Below the pieces are notes generated by a model. It saw nothing but the letters and a program-made list of their open reading frames with translations. It did no database searches and was not told the origin of the DNA. From Podocnemis expansa (Eukaryota > Chordata > Testudines > Podocnemididae), in assembly GCA_007922195.1 (NCBI GenBank), contig ML681971.1, positions 1,560,978-1,624,977 on the forward strand: a stretch of DNA of 64,000 nucleotides, given 5' to 3'. Positions 54,580 through 64,000 of the stretch are shown here, in pieces (position 1 is the first letter of the stretch; each line of letters opens with the position of its first letter). The position numbers and the translations under genes are program-made.

Positions 54580-56096
54580 CAAACAATTAAAGGAGGGTAA
54601 TATAATTAATTCACATCAAAATGGATTTATGGAAAATGAATCACGTAAAATTCACTGGCTATCTTTATAATGAGATTACTAGTTTGATTGAAAAAGTAAT
54701 TGTGTCGATGTAACATGCACTTCTGTAAGGTATTTGACTTGGTAATGCAAGACATTTTGATTAAAAAATTAGAACAGTATAAAATTAATATGATACACAT
54801 GAAATGGATTAAAAATTGGCCAACTGATCGGTTTCAAAATATAACTGTAAACATGGAATCATCATAGCATGCATTTCCAGTGGCGTCCTGCAGAGATCAG
54901 TTCCCAGTTTTTAATCAATGAGCTGCTTATGGATGAAGTTTGCACATGACACAAAAATTGCAGGAGTAGCAAATGATGAAGAGGACAGGTTAGTGGTACG
55001 GACCAATCACATGGTATACTAGATGCAAGCAACCAATATGCATTTTAATAGAACTAAATGTAATGGTATTAATCTAGAAACAAAGAACATAGGATATACA
55101 AGATAGGAGATTCTATCATGGGAAGAAGTGATTCTGAAAAAGATTTGGTGATCTGACAGCCACAAGCAAGGACTGGATATCAGGAGATTGATCACTGAAA
55201 AAATCTCCCTGTTCTGTTCATTTACTCTGAAGCATCTGGCCCTGGCTGCAGCTGAAACATAGGATTCTAAATTAGATGGACCATTGATCTGACCCACTAG
55301 GAATGCCAATATGCTACCAATTAAGTTGAGTAAATGATGCAATGCTCTATCCAGTTCGGGTGCCCACAATTCAAAAGTGATGTTGATGAACTGGAATAGG
55401 CTCAGAAGAGCCAAGACAACAATTAAAGGATTTTAAAAAGGCTTAAAGTGATGGACTCAATCTACTTAAGAAAGAATGGCTAAAGGGTGACTTAGCAATT
55501 AAGTAAAACAAACAAGTAGTCTAGTGGCACTTATAAAGACTAACAAATTTATTTATCACATGAGCTTTCAGAGACACTACTACTTTGTCACATGCTTGAA
55601 AACTGAGAATTTATCTTCTCTAAGTAAGTGTCTGACGAAGAAGGATTTGCCTCCCACAAAAGGTCATGCGATAAATAAATTTGTAGGTACCTAGATTCCT
55701 TGTTTATTTTACTGAACTAAACTAACATGGCTACCCCTTTGGAACTTAGCAATTAGGTAGTACTTCCATAAGAAACAAATAGTTAATAATGTGCTGTACA
55801 ATCTAGAAGAAAAAGATAATCTGAATAGCATGATCTAATTGCAGGAAGCTGACGCTAGACAAATTCAGATTATAAATAATGCAAAAAAAATTAACAGAGA
55901 GACTTACTAATTACTGGAGCAATTTACCAAGTCATACTGGATTCTCCATCACTGACAATTTTTAAATGAAGATTGGATTTTTTTTTTTTAAACATGCTTT
56001 TGGAATTATTTTGAGGTAAGTCTTTGGCCTGCATGATGCAGGTTAGTTTAGATGATCACAATGGTCACTTCCGGACCTGGAATATATGCGAATTTC
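54580..56096 (+). mobile_element. Old CR1/L3-like LINE, interrupted by a Penelope insertion
   Basis: Stop-riddled but ordered CR1 landmarks: TTCACATCAAAATGGATTTA, GTAAGGTATTTGACTTGGTA (motif A 'KVFDL'), ATGAAATGGATTAAAAATTG, CAGTGGCGTCCTGCAGAG, CTGGAATAGGCTCAGAAGAG, and the tail GTTTAGATGATCACAATGGT near 56045. A 242-bp Penelope fragment splits it at 55502-55743. A 131-codon minus-strand frame (55019-55414) lies antisense to it and is chance. Confidence 0.7.
55502..55743. mobile_element. Penelope-like insertion with perfect 12-bp target duplication
   Basis: Begins AAACAAACAAGTAGTCTAGT and ends with TTTACTGAACTAAACTAACA, TGGCTACCCCTTTGG. Flanked on both sides by ACTTAGCAATTA (55490-55501 and 55744-55755). 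Two inverted terminal parts are present (GACTAACAAATTTATTTATC and ATAAATAAATTTGTAGG) with a middle containing CTGACGAAGAAGGATTTGCC. Confidence 0.85.
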
Positions 56097-57129
56097 TCCA
56101 AATACAACAGCCCTTTTTTCAGACAAGAATGTGTTTTGTTGCACACCTGTCCAGTGTATTAATAGTAACTGTGTTTGCAGAAATGTTGTAATATCAGCTA
56201 TAACGGTTGACAATTTTTTCCATTGTTAAACCAGAGTAGTAAGTGAAATTTTTCAATACACATAAGCAAATGCTCACAGTACTGAAGCTATGTGCTAAAT
56301 GTTTCTGCCATTGGAAAGGCAGAATTTTTAATCACAGATTTTTAAAAATAAGAATGCTGTCGGACACTCATTTTGACAATTACCTGTTGTAAGCTAAATA
56401 TGCCTCGGTTAAAATGTTAAATTACACCCCAGAGTTAGATAATAACTGAAGATAGTAAACTAAGTCCTGTTACTAATTAGCTTTGACTGGACACTACAAG
56501 CCATGTTACTCAGACCCTTGAAGTGGGAGCACTGCAATAATAGTATGCTTGGTTCTTAGGGAAGATAACTCATACATCAATCTGCAAAGACCATTCTAGT
56601 TATGCCACAGAGCAGCACTGAAGGACTCCATATTAAAATCCTCCCCAGATGGGAGACAGTTGCAGGAAGTCCCCCCAGGGGGAGGTAAAATGGAGGGGGG
56701 TGAAGGTTCTCGGAGACTACTGACTACCCTTACTGCACTGTATTTTCTGCCAAAGAATAAAAGACTGTGGTGCAGACACAACCCTTTTTCAAGTTGCATG
56801 CACTGCCCATCAAGGAGCTGTCATCTCAGGCCTTCCTCCAAGGATTTCAGATGGCACAAGAAACAAATACAGCTGGCCACTGGAGGCACCATTCCATGTT
56901 TGCTCAGGAGAGACCCCTCTCTTTAATTTGTGACAGCTGCAGCTTCAAATCACCAGAGCAGCACTGCACCTATGCTTAGAAGACTACAGCAAACAACTGC
57001 CTAGCTGTGAAAAATCCAGCTCCCTGGGAGGCTGTAGCTAGGTCAAAACATACTGGAGGGCTTAAAAAGTAGAAGAGACTAGTGAAAAGGTAAGGGGCTG
57101 ATGATGGAAGAGTGCTGGAAGAGATCTCA
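56097..57129. other. No gene recognised
   Basis: Non-coding; the 88-codon frame at 56660-56926 is G-rich at its start and has no domain. Nothing else identified. Confidence 0.45.
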
Positions 57130-57965
57130 TTATTTGATTGATTTAGTGCTGATCTACACCGAGAACTTACATTGGCACAGCTATGTCCCTCAGAGGGGTG
57201 AAAAATCCAGTCCAAATATATCCCAACCTAAGCCCCTGTGTAGACGCTACTAGAATTCTTCCATCAACCTAACCACCACTTCTCAGGCAAGTGGATTAAC
57301 TATAGACACAAGAGAACCGCTCCTGTCGCTGTAGTGAGGCCCTTGTTTATGCTAACACTTAGGCTGGCAAAACTTTTGTTTTCACACACCTGAGTGACAA
57401 ATATTGCTGGCATAAGCACTTGTGCGTACATCGCTATGCTGGCAGGGAGCATCTCCTACTGACAACTCTCGCCGCACGCACAGGTGGTTTTATTATTTTA
57501 TTATGTTGGCAGGAGAGCTCTCTATCATTGACATAATGCAGTTACACAGGCTTAGTAAACACATACAAGGAAGGTCAATGGCAATTGACAGGAGTTACAC
57601 AAGTGATGCAGAGTAGCTTGCGTAATTCCCATCGATTTTCTAACTCCCTGTTAGTGTGCTGTCTCCACAGCACAAAAAGAAAATGCATTTCCACTGACAC
57701 AGTGCTATGTCTTTTGAGGAAGTGGTTTAACTGAATGAACTTCTGGACAAGTTGAGCGGTTCTTCACTATTATTCAACAGATCCAGATAGTTCAATCTGA
57801 CAGCACCAAATTTGCTGCCATCAGCATTTACACAACCATAACCACTCTTGTAATAACAGTTGTGCCGTTGTAAGTTTTAAGTGTAGACTGGCCCTTGGTG
57901 TCTACAGTAAAGCACAGCAGCTACGAACACTGCTATAGTATTGTAAGTGTAGACATAGCCTAAAA
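57130..57965. mobile_element. Cluster of MITE-derived segments ('TGTAGACATAGCC' type)
   Basis: Repeated motifs of one MITE group occur in both senses: CTGATCTACACCGAGAACTT and GGCACAGCTATGTCCCTCAG at the left, GCCCCTGTGTAGACGCTAC, TGTTGGCAGGAGAGCTCTCT in the middle, GTGTAGACTGGCCC near 57882, and AGTGTAGACATAGCCTAAA at the right end. Several partial copies seem joined. Similar MITEs are abundant in turtles and crocodilians; superfamily is inference. Confidence 0.55.
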
Positions 57966-59788
57966 TACCTCAAGCCACAAACGGAAGGAAATTTCAGTTA
58001 AGTAAAGACTAGTGAAACACCCTTCCTCTGCTTAAGAAAAAAATATAGAATCTCTCATTATTGCATCTCCAACCTACATTCAATTTAATGAGTACCTGGA
58101 CCACGTATCCTGGAATATATTGCAACAGATGCTCTGACTGACAGAACATGAGACGGTTATGATAAAAAGTTCCTTAAAGCTTAACAGAAAATGCTTAACA
58201 GTTGCCATGAAAACTCAAATACTTTTAAAAAGCAAGAAACAAACTTGTTACACATTTTGCTGCTCTAACTTACATTTGTTAATTGCTAATGAGGAAATTT
58301 TTCCCCTCAATATTTTGAGACATAGGGAACAGAAATGCAAACATTGTTGAACTCATCAGTACTACAGCCTCGAGTACAGGAAAACTCCCAACCTTTTGCC
58401 ATCAAAGCTGTTTCAAGACAGTCACTTGCTGGTAAACAGAATGGCATGTACAAGCACTTTAAGGAAGGAAATCTGGATCTTTTCCTGCACCATTGTTTTT
58501 CTATTCTTTAGGAAAAGAAAGCTTACTTTGCTTAATCTAGTAACAAGGAAGTCCACAAGAACTAGCAAGTATCAGATTTCAGTATAACAGAATATGATTA
58601 TACGTGGTCTTACTCAGAGGATGCCTGTTTTAATAATTTGCATATTGTTAATTACCCTCACATTTTTGTTGTATAGCCAACTTTTTTTTTTTTTTTTTTT
58701 TTTTAGGGTTCACCATGATTTTCTCCCCAGCCTATTGTTCTAACGACACTAATACTATTAAAATTAAGCATCTGTAGAGGTTTGCATTGCAACTTTTGCT
58801 TTCAGAATTTTACAACTGGCAATCCTTCTCCTAAAATTATTCTAACTTTAAATGATTCATTATGAGCATTACATCTTATTCATTTTAAAACTATTCCTCT
58901 TCATTTCCCTGGACTCATCTTCACTCTAGAATTACAAGAAAAAATTTTTTAAAAAGCACAAAATTTTTGTTTGTAAGAAGAAGTTAGATAAACATCTGTC
59001 ATGGATGGTCCTTCAGCATATTTCAATGACTGGTTTGTGTACTGGCATCAGTCCCTTAAATCTCACTGACAGTTTGAGAGAGCAACAAGCCTTGTCCTAG
59101 TATCAAAAAGGCCGAGAAACATTGGTCTACATAATACTTAATCTTGCCTCAGCACTGAACACTGAGGTCTCTTTCAGCGCTACATTTTTAGGATTCTAAT
59201 TTACTTTCTCTTTAGCATGTGTGTGCCTATTCAAGTCCGCAGTAAACTGGAATAAACCTATCTTTTCCTCATTGAAATTTTCTCCATTCCTTTGATTTTT
59301 GTAGCCTTATTTTGGACTTTGCCATTTCTCTGTCCATTGTGAGATGCATGAACAGAACTGAACACTGCATTCAAGGTAAAAACATACATAGTACATCAAT
59401 GTATATTTTTCTTCTGAAGGGCCTTGTTAAAAATAAGTCAAGGGACATAGTGTTTGAAGATACAACTTTAAAGTGGAAAGGTATTTTAACTGTTCTCTGT
59501 CAACGTACCTTGAAAGTACTCATAAATAATCCCATTTTCAAAAACAGTGAAATCAATTAGTTTAAATTCCATTTATGTTAAATCCCTTGCATCTGTTCAG
59601 AGTGTGTATGTTTCAGTAACAATTTCTGACAGAATAAATTCAAAGTATGTAAAAGCAGTTGGCCAAACATGTTAAAAGGAACAGAACACAGCAGATGTTC
59701 CAGATGCACTTATATAGACACATTTCAACAATGAAGTAGTTAACTGAGTAATCTAAAGCTATATCAAAATGAGTTTACATTAGAAATG
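57966..59788. other. No gene recognised; AT-rich, poly-T tract
   Basis: AT-rich non-coding sequence with a run of about 23 T at 58682-58704. Open frames up to 82 codons without domains. Confidence 0.5.
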
Positions 59789-59796
59789 CCCTACAG

Positions 59797-60175
59797 CAGG
59801 GGTACTCAAACGGCAGCCCGCAGTCCACAATCCGGACCGCAAAGACGTTTCTGGTGGACCGCGGGCTGCCTATTTGCATGAAAAATCCGAACTTGAAGCA
59901 ATGTTCCCTCTAAGGCCGTTTGAGTACCCCTGCGGCAGCTGAGCAACTCCTGTTTCTCGCTGTGCNNNNNNNNNNNNNNNNNNNNNNNNNNNNNNNNNNN
60001 NNNNNNNNNNNNNNNNNNNNNNNNNNNNNNNNNNNNNNNNNNNNNNNNNNNNNNNNNNNNNNNNNATTGCCCCCCCCCCCCACGCTCCCACTCGCCTACC
60101 CTAGTTGCTTATGGACCCCAATGAATGGTGGAAGGCTGAATGTGGACCGGCTCGCAAAAAGTTTGAGTACCCCTG
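59797..60175. mobile_element. hAT MITE with perfect 8-bp target duplication and an assembly gap
   Basis: Ends CAGGGGTACTCAAAC and GTTTGAGTACCCCTG are exact 15-bp inverted repeats. CCCTACAG stands directly before (59789-59796) and after (60176-60183). A further copy of the right terminus lies inside at 59918-59932, so the element may be composite. The 100 N at 59966-60065 are a gap of unknown true length. Confidence 0.9.
59966..60065. other. Assembly gap, 100 N
   Basis: Exactly 100 N bases; a round number usually means that the gap size is unknown. Confidence 0.98.
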
Positions 60176-60183
60176 CCCTACAG

Positions 60184-60527
60184 AAAACAGTGTGGCAAGA
60201 TGACATATGATATATGCAGAATATACAATTTATCTGAACTGTGTAACATGCCAATTAAAACCAGTAATTCAAAACTTGTATTCTAGGTGACGCAATCCTT
60301 CTGCTTGGCAGGCAAATGACAAAGAAAAATCTAAAGTAATACTTCTAATTGGATCTGTGTAAAAGGATCTATACCACTACAGCATACTCAGATCTGGACT
60401 CAAAGCCAGTGTTCTAGAGGTTCAGTATTCCTCTACGGCCCAATGAACAGTTGTGAATACCTGTGTATACTATACCCTCCTACTATCACCACCACCAGCA
60501 CCACCAGTTAACTCAGCTTAACTGGTA
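60184..60527. other. No gene recognised
   Basis: Non-coding sequence; a small CACCACCAG-type run lies near 60488-60507. Confidence 0.5.
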
Positions 60528-60740
60528 ACATAAGAACATAAAAATGGCCATACTAAGTCAGACCAATTGTCCACCTAGTCCAGTATCTTAGCTGCCAGCA
60601 GCAGCATGGGCAAGAAACTCTGAAGAGAACTAACAGAATGGCATTTTCTCAGCAATCCATCCCCTGTCATCCAGTCCTAGCTTCTGGGGGTCAGAGAGTG
60701 ATCTACTCCCTTGTCCGCTGAAGTCTGAGGGAGAATATGG
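60528..60740 (+). mobile_element. Interspersed repeat, class uncertain
   Basis: AAGAACATAAAAATGGCCAT, ACTAAGTCAGACCAATTGTC, CACCTAGTCCAGTATCTTAG is a repeat very common in turtles and crocodilians ('aagaacggccatactgggtcagaccaa' type). I cannot assign its class from this copy. Confidence 0.55.
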
Positions 60741-61020
60741 ACTAGCTAAGGGCTTGTCTACAGGGTGTGTTAGTGCACACCACTTGGGGGTGTAAATTCT
60801 AATATACACCGAAGTGTCATGTACTAATTCTCTGTGCCAACCCTGCTGATGCACACTAAAAGCTCTTAAACAAAGTTCATACTTAGTGCCATTTGAAATA
60901 CTACTACATTAATGTACATTCAGGAACTTTTAGTGTGTGCCAGCAGGGTCCACGCAGACAATTAATGCATGACACTGGCACACTGGAATTTATACTCCAT
61001 CTGATGCATGCTAAAATACT
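60741..61020. mobile_element. Inverted-repeat MITE-like element
   Basis: Left part GGCTTGTCTACAGGGTGTG and ...CAACCCTGCTGATGCACACT, AAAAGCTC are mirrored by ACTTTTAGTGTGTGCCAGCA, GGGTCCACGCAGACAATTA. The element is thus a decayed palindrome with 'GTCTACA' type ends. No coding capacity. Confidence 0.5.
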
Positions 61021-62589
61021 GAAATGAGACCACAGATCAAGGAGGGGTTGTAAAAGAGATGTCATGAGAAAACAGTTTAGCAATTTAGTACATTTGAGTT
61101 TTTAATACCTCCATTCTTAACAAAATGAATCATTTTCCTAGACTGAAACCCTTCCTAAAAAGTGAATTTTATACCCAAGTTATACACGTCTGAAAGTGTA
61201 AACACATGGGCTATATAATACTTACAAAGTCAGTGAAACAAACTTAAAACATAGTCAAGGCCTTAAAATGTGTTTACCATTCAGTAATGATGCAAATGCT
61301 AATTCAGAAATGTTTCAGAGTTTTTCCTTGAGAGAAATCATTATATGAAAATAGATGCTGCCAATAAGTGTTTTTGAAATCTAGAATAATCAGAACAACC
61401 CCTTTACGATGGATTACTAATCTCCCATTAGGCATTATTTCTGGTCCTTCGGCTATTTACCACCATGGATGCAAGCACAGAATGGCATCATGAGCTTGTT
61501 ATACTTCTCATTCCAAGGTTTGTCTAAACACATGCTCTAGTCTGGGAACAGTTACACTCACTTTTATAGTCAGGAACTCAACTTTCAGTCTAACTCAAGG
61601 GTTGGCAACTCAAAGAATAAGAAAAGCCATTTTTAAAATTCTGTCAATAAGTTAGTGTTTTGAGAGTTGTAATGTGTGTAAAAAACAAACAAGGAGTCTG
61701 GTGGCACTTTTAAAGACTAACAGGGAGAGCTGGGCCAGGGCACCTGCTTCAGGGGCAGATCCAGGAACGGGCCACCCCCAGGATCCTCCAGTGGTAGGGC
61801 AGGGTGAAAGACAAAGATCTGCAGGCTGCAGACCCCCGTCTAACCACTCATTCATGCTGTACATTGTAATATGCACAAACATTTAACACAACCTGAAAAA
61901 CTAAGATTTCTGCAAGTAACTGTGTTGAAAAGGTCTAACTTTCCAGAACATGAACAACCACTCAAAGCCAGGTTCTTTCACCATGACCTAAAAATTGCAC
62001 TTACAGGAACCGAGGCACCAAAAACTCATTACTTTTAAAAAAAAATCTTAAGTTAATTTTTCTTGTTTATTCATATAAATACTTCTATGTTATAATCTAC
62101 ACCTTTGAATATGACTACCTTTTTATCAAAAAGAGAATGGGCACTGGTCTACAAATAAGCAGGTTCCTGATTTCCTACAGTCAAAGAAAAGGAGATTTTG
62201 GTTGTACCTTCTAAATTGCTTTCCCCCCCCCCCTTTGGTGTGCAAAGACCATAAGCACAGCAGAGTCTGGGCTGTTACTTCTTGTTTGGAAGCAACAAAG
62301 CACCATTTTCTAGATAAGTGGTGGCCAAACTTATGGAAATCAAGAGCCACACAAGTCAATCATTAAACCTTCAAGAGCCACACTGAGGCATATAAACCAC
62401 ATATTTTTACCCACTCCAGAATTACTAAGCTTAAAATTCATTGTGCACTTTAATTTTATTTTAAAAAGAGGGCAAATGTTGATCCTACTAATAATATCTG
62501 ATCTTCTGCGATCCCAAGCCAAAGAAACCCCTCCCCCACAAACACTCCTGTAATTAGACTCTGAACTTCTAGAAGAGTTAATGAAGTCC
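61021..62589. other. No gene; small repeat fragments
   Basis: A Penelope-like terminal fragment lies at 61686-61720 (AACAAACAAGGAGTCTGGTG, GCACTTTTAAAGACTAACAG). A hAT-like left end (AGTGGTGGCCAAACTTATGG) lies near 62318. The rest is AT-rich non-coding sequence, with a C run at about 62223-62232. Confidence 0.5.
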
Positions 62590-63490
62590 TCAAAGTATTC
62601 TTTAAAGATTTCAAGTTACAGAGAAAACATTTACATTAGCTCACATCCCATGTTGCAAAGGCAAAAAAACAACCAGGATCTCTGCCAACCTGAGCTGGGG
62701 AGAAAAAAAATCCCTTCCCGAGCCCAAATATGGTGATCATCTGAACACCGATCATTTTGGCAAGACCAGATCCATAATTAAAGAAGCCAGTGCCCCTTAC
62801 AATAGCCGGCACCTGGAGCAATCGGCAAGGAAGGCACCATTTAATTGAGCTGCCCCAGCACATGTGGAGCAAAGCCCCACTCTCCTTGCTGTAGTTATGG
62901 CTCTGGGCAAGACCCAACAGTTAAACATCTGGGAAAGAATTCTCAATAGTAACTCAGAGCCCACCCAGTCACCAGCCATCTGGGGATATGTGCTCGTAGC
63001 AGCTGTACATCAGCTATATGCCATTGGAATACAGAATGATGAAACTGCCTCCAGTAAACTTATCAAGTTAACTCTTGAAACTGGTTAGGTTTTCTGCCCC
63101 TAGTACTCCCCTTGGAAGGCTGCTCCAGCATTTCACACCTTTGATGGCTAGAAGCTTATCTGATTTCAAGCATAAGCTTGGCCAATTAATATCCAGTTGT
63201 TCTTGTATCAGCACTGGCACTTAAACAATTGCTCTCCCTCTGATGTCTATTTATCTCTCTGATGTGACTCCTCTCTAAAAATACATCTCCTCTCAGCTCT
63301 CTTTTGCTTATGCTAAACAAGCCAAGCTCTTTCAGTCACCTATTATAAGGCAGGTTTTCTGTTCTTCTGATCATTCCAGCAGCCTTCTCTGCATCTGTTC
63401 CAGTTTGAATTAATCTTAAATGTGGGAGACCAGAAGGGCGCACAGTTTTCCAATGAAATCTCACCAGTGCTTTGTACACTGGTATTAACA
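62590..63490 (-). mobile_element. CR1-like LINE, minus sense
   Basis: Reversed, the segment 63260-63450 reads the CR1 thumb: the bases for 'AGCAGAGAAGGCTGCTGGAA', 'AGAACAGAAAACCTGCC' and 'AGAGCTTGGCTTGTTTAGC' correspond to the RA(T)KMI...ELGLFSL region of CR1 enzymes. To the left follow the 3' parts shared with the copy at 52060 (AAACATCTGGGAAAGAATTC). Strongly decayed, no open frame of note. Confidence 0.65.
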
Positions 63491-63522
63491 CTATGCTCCT
63501 CTGGCACAATGGAACCCTCTAC

Positions 63523-64000
63523 AACAACGGTTGTCAAAGTTTGGGTCACAACCCAGTCACAGACCTGCTGGTGCTGCTGCTGCAGAGCAGGGTCCGTTGT
63601 GCCACATTCCCCATCCAGTCAGCACTACCCTGCACTTCCCAGCCAGCCGGCATGGCAGGGGAGGGTGCAGGGGCTGCCCTATGCTCCCCAGCAGGACTGC
63701 ACTGCTCTGGGCTCCCCACCCAGCCAGCAGTGCTCCCAGGCAAGGGGGGCTGCCGCACCACACTCCCTACCTGGCCAGGCCTGGTCCTGAGCAGGCAATG
63801 GCTACACTGCACTCCCTGGCCAGCTAGCACTGCTCTCAGGTGGGGGGGGAGGGCAGACATCCTCCCCTGCTGGCCAGTCCTGCTCCCTAACTGGACAGCT
63901 GGTGCTGCTCCAGGCTTCTTGACCAAAAGTGCTCCAGAGCAGGCGCAGCTCTCGTGCCCATTCAAAGCTGCTCCAGGATCTCAGGGTAGTTAAGACTACA
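63523..64000. repeat. G+C-rich, internally repetitive segment, perhaps hAT-derived
   Basis: Begins CAACGGTTGTCAAAGTTTGG, GTCACAACCCAGTC, like the left end of a hAT MITE. It then repeats a loose unit with a CAGCCAGCAGTGCTCCCAGG, CCAGCTAGCACTGCTCTCAG type core three or four times. The long open frames here on both strands follow from this composition and are not supported as genes. The element would continue beyond the window. Confidence 0.45.

Noticed and set aside
55019..55414. 131-codon minus-strand frame
   Set aside because: Antisense to an ordered but decayed CR1; coding sense of the repeat is plus.
63422..63993. Frames of up to 173 codons on both strands near the window end
   Set aside because: Span a decayed CR1 and a G+C-rich repetitive segment; no domain and open in many frames at once.
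1..64000. CRISPR arrays, operons, phage genes or a bacterial defence system
   Set aside because: No regularly spaced direct repeats, no dense co-directional genes and a clear vertebrate repeat landscape with a spliced myosin exon.

Overview
This is a vertebrate nuclear window, most likely from a turtle or another non-avian sauropsid. The evidence is the mix of interspersed repeats: CR1 LINEs, DIRS tyrosine-recombinase retrotransposons, Penelope-like elements with a GIY-YIG endonuclease, hAT and other MITEs, and tRNA-derived SINEs ending in a CR1 tail. The species call is inference; the repeat calls rest on motifs read in the sequence. There is no sign of prokaryotic gene organisation.

The only host gene I can support is one exon on the minus strand at 39957-40870. 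It holds the 5'UTR end, the start codon and the first 281 codons of unconventional myosin IXa (MYO9A): a Ras-associating domain, then the start of the motor with an intact P-loop. It has a clean acceptor and donor, so the rest of the window is intronic or intergenic DNA around it.

Layout: 1-1197 ends in the terminus of a plus-oriented DIRS-like element. 2085-3030 is an old CR1. 4700-12700 is AT-rich with MITE and SINE fragments. 12747-13996 is a CR1 with readable reverse transcriptase. 16300-19983 holds a hAT-like repeat, a minus-strand Penelope element, a CR1 and a plus-strand Penelope element side by side. 22447-23597 is an internally deleted DIRS with both ends. 24056-24272 is a hAT MITE. 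25015-30275 is a DIRS copy truncated at one end. 36775-36970 is an almost perfectly palindromic Penelope insertion. 42175-50371 is one old CR1 split by a MITE and by a nearly complete 5.9-kb DIRS element. 51393-56096 has more Penelope fragments inside or beside old CR1s. 57130-61020 has MITEs and a 100-N assembly gap. 62590-63490 is a minus-strand CR1 followed by a GC-rich repeat to the window end.

The most interesting structure is the DIRS element at 43980-49877. It has inverted terminal repeats plus an internal complementary region equal to the joined two ends, with a perfect 62-bp inverted match to one terminus. A second copy at 22447-23597 shows the same architecture and carries a 212-codon open frame fusing the Gag zinc knuckle to the recombinase C-terminus. 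The coding regions of the large DIRS copies are broken, so these are probably inactive genomic copies.
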